Shown piece after piece: positions 12,796-12,852 of a DNA stretch of 12,852 nucleotides (positions within the stretch are counted from its first letter, which is position 1; each line of letters opens with the position of its first letter). A program made the translations under genes and the position numbers. Source of the DNA: Verrucomicrobiota bacterium (lineage in GTDB: Bacteria; Verrucomicrobiota; Verrucomicrobiia; Verrucomicrobiales; Akkermansiaceae); NCBI GenBank assembly GCA_008932955.1, contig WBXE01000050.1, positions 1 through 12,852 of the forward strand, given 5' to 3'. A model generated the notes under the pieces. The model searched no databases. It was not told the DNA's origin and saw only the letters and a list, made by a program, of their open reading frames with translations.

Positions 12796-12852
12796 GAACC
12801 ACTGATTCCACTGAGAGCCGCTGAAAGCACTGAAAATATGCATCAATCAGTG
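12796..12852 (+). repeat. A-rich intergenic repeat at the window end
   Basis: GAACCACTGATTCCACTGAG and the continuing CTGAAAGCACTGAAAAT consist of loosely repeated CACTGA units (also AGCACTGAAAAT). The text resembles the intergenic A-rich repeats noted at 7203, 8396 and 10883. It is cut by the window edge. Confidence 0.45.

Larger units (their letters stand above)
12365..12852. other. Gene-free right end of the window with several hairpins
   Basis: About 490 bases upstream of the metalloprotease gene. No open frame shows family character on either strand. It holds four hairpins (12539-12550, 12561-12580, 12655-12674, 12683-12700), an 8-G run (12630-12637) that can pair with a downstream C-run, and an A-rich repeat at the very end. 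A promoter for the metalloprotease is expected near 12370-12450 on the minus strand, but I could not pick one out. Confidence 0.5.

Noticed and set aside
1..12852. CRISPR array, prophage, integron or toxin-antitoxin locus
   Set aside because: No regularly spaced direct repeats, no integrase or phage genes and no small paired genes of that type were seen; the repeats present are irregular palindromes.

Overview
The window looks like a stretch of chromosome from a GC-rich Gram-negative bacterium, most likely a member of the Verrucomicrobiota. That assignment is inference. It rests on the mix of genes (RND efflux, FabI, citramalate synthase, a verrucomicrobial-type small zinc-ribbon protein beside rpsT), on mostly absent Shine-Dalgarno sequences, and on gaps filled with short palindromic and A-rich repeats of a kind common in that phylum. 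No phage, plasmid, CRISPR, toxin-antitoxin or recognisable defence locus is visible.

Layout. 1-949: the 3' part of an RND efflux permease. 950-1456: a gene-free stretch packed with short palindromic repeats. 1457-2527: recF, standing alone without dnaA or dnaN. 2528-2676: more hairpins. A minus-strand block then holds a small zinc-ribbon gene (2677-2910), rpsT (2977-3240, with a good promoter upstream), an L,D-transpeptidase lipoprotein (3333-4034), an overlapping cellulose-synthase-like GT2 glycosyltransferase (4006-5514), a repeat-bearing gap with a near-perfect 23-bp inverted repeat, and a small two-helix membrane protein (5909-6283). From 6402 the plus strand carries fabI and, after a terminator-like hairpin, a HAD-IA phosphatase. 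A tRNA-Ala(GGC) gene lies on the minus strand (8139-8211). After a long leader comes cimA (8773-10350), then an unnamed membrane protein with a coiled-coil tail and an RlmM-like methyltransferase (10917-11996), which converges with a minimal zincin-type metalloprotease (11999-12364). The last 488 bases are gene-free and hold several strong hairpins.

The genes are mostly housekeeping: DNA repair (RecF), translation (S20, tRNA-Ala, RlmM-like rRNA methylation), lipid synthesis (FabI), isoleucine synthesis (CimA) and envelope building. The closest thing to a functional module is the overlapping GT2/L,D-transpeptidase pair, which suggests coupled synthesis of an envelope glycan and peptidoglycan cross-linking or anchoring. 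I see no clear new multi-gene system. The most unusual content is the density and variety of interspersed palindromic repeats, including one family present in three copies across 7 kb.
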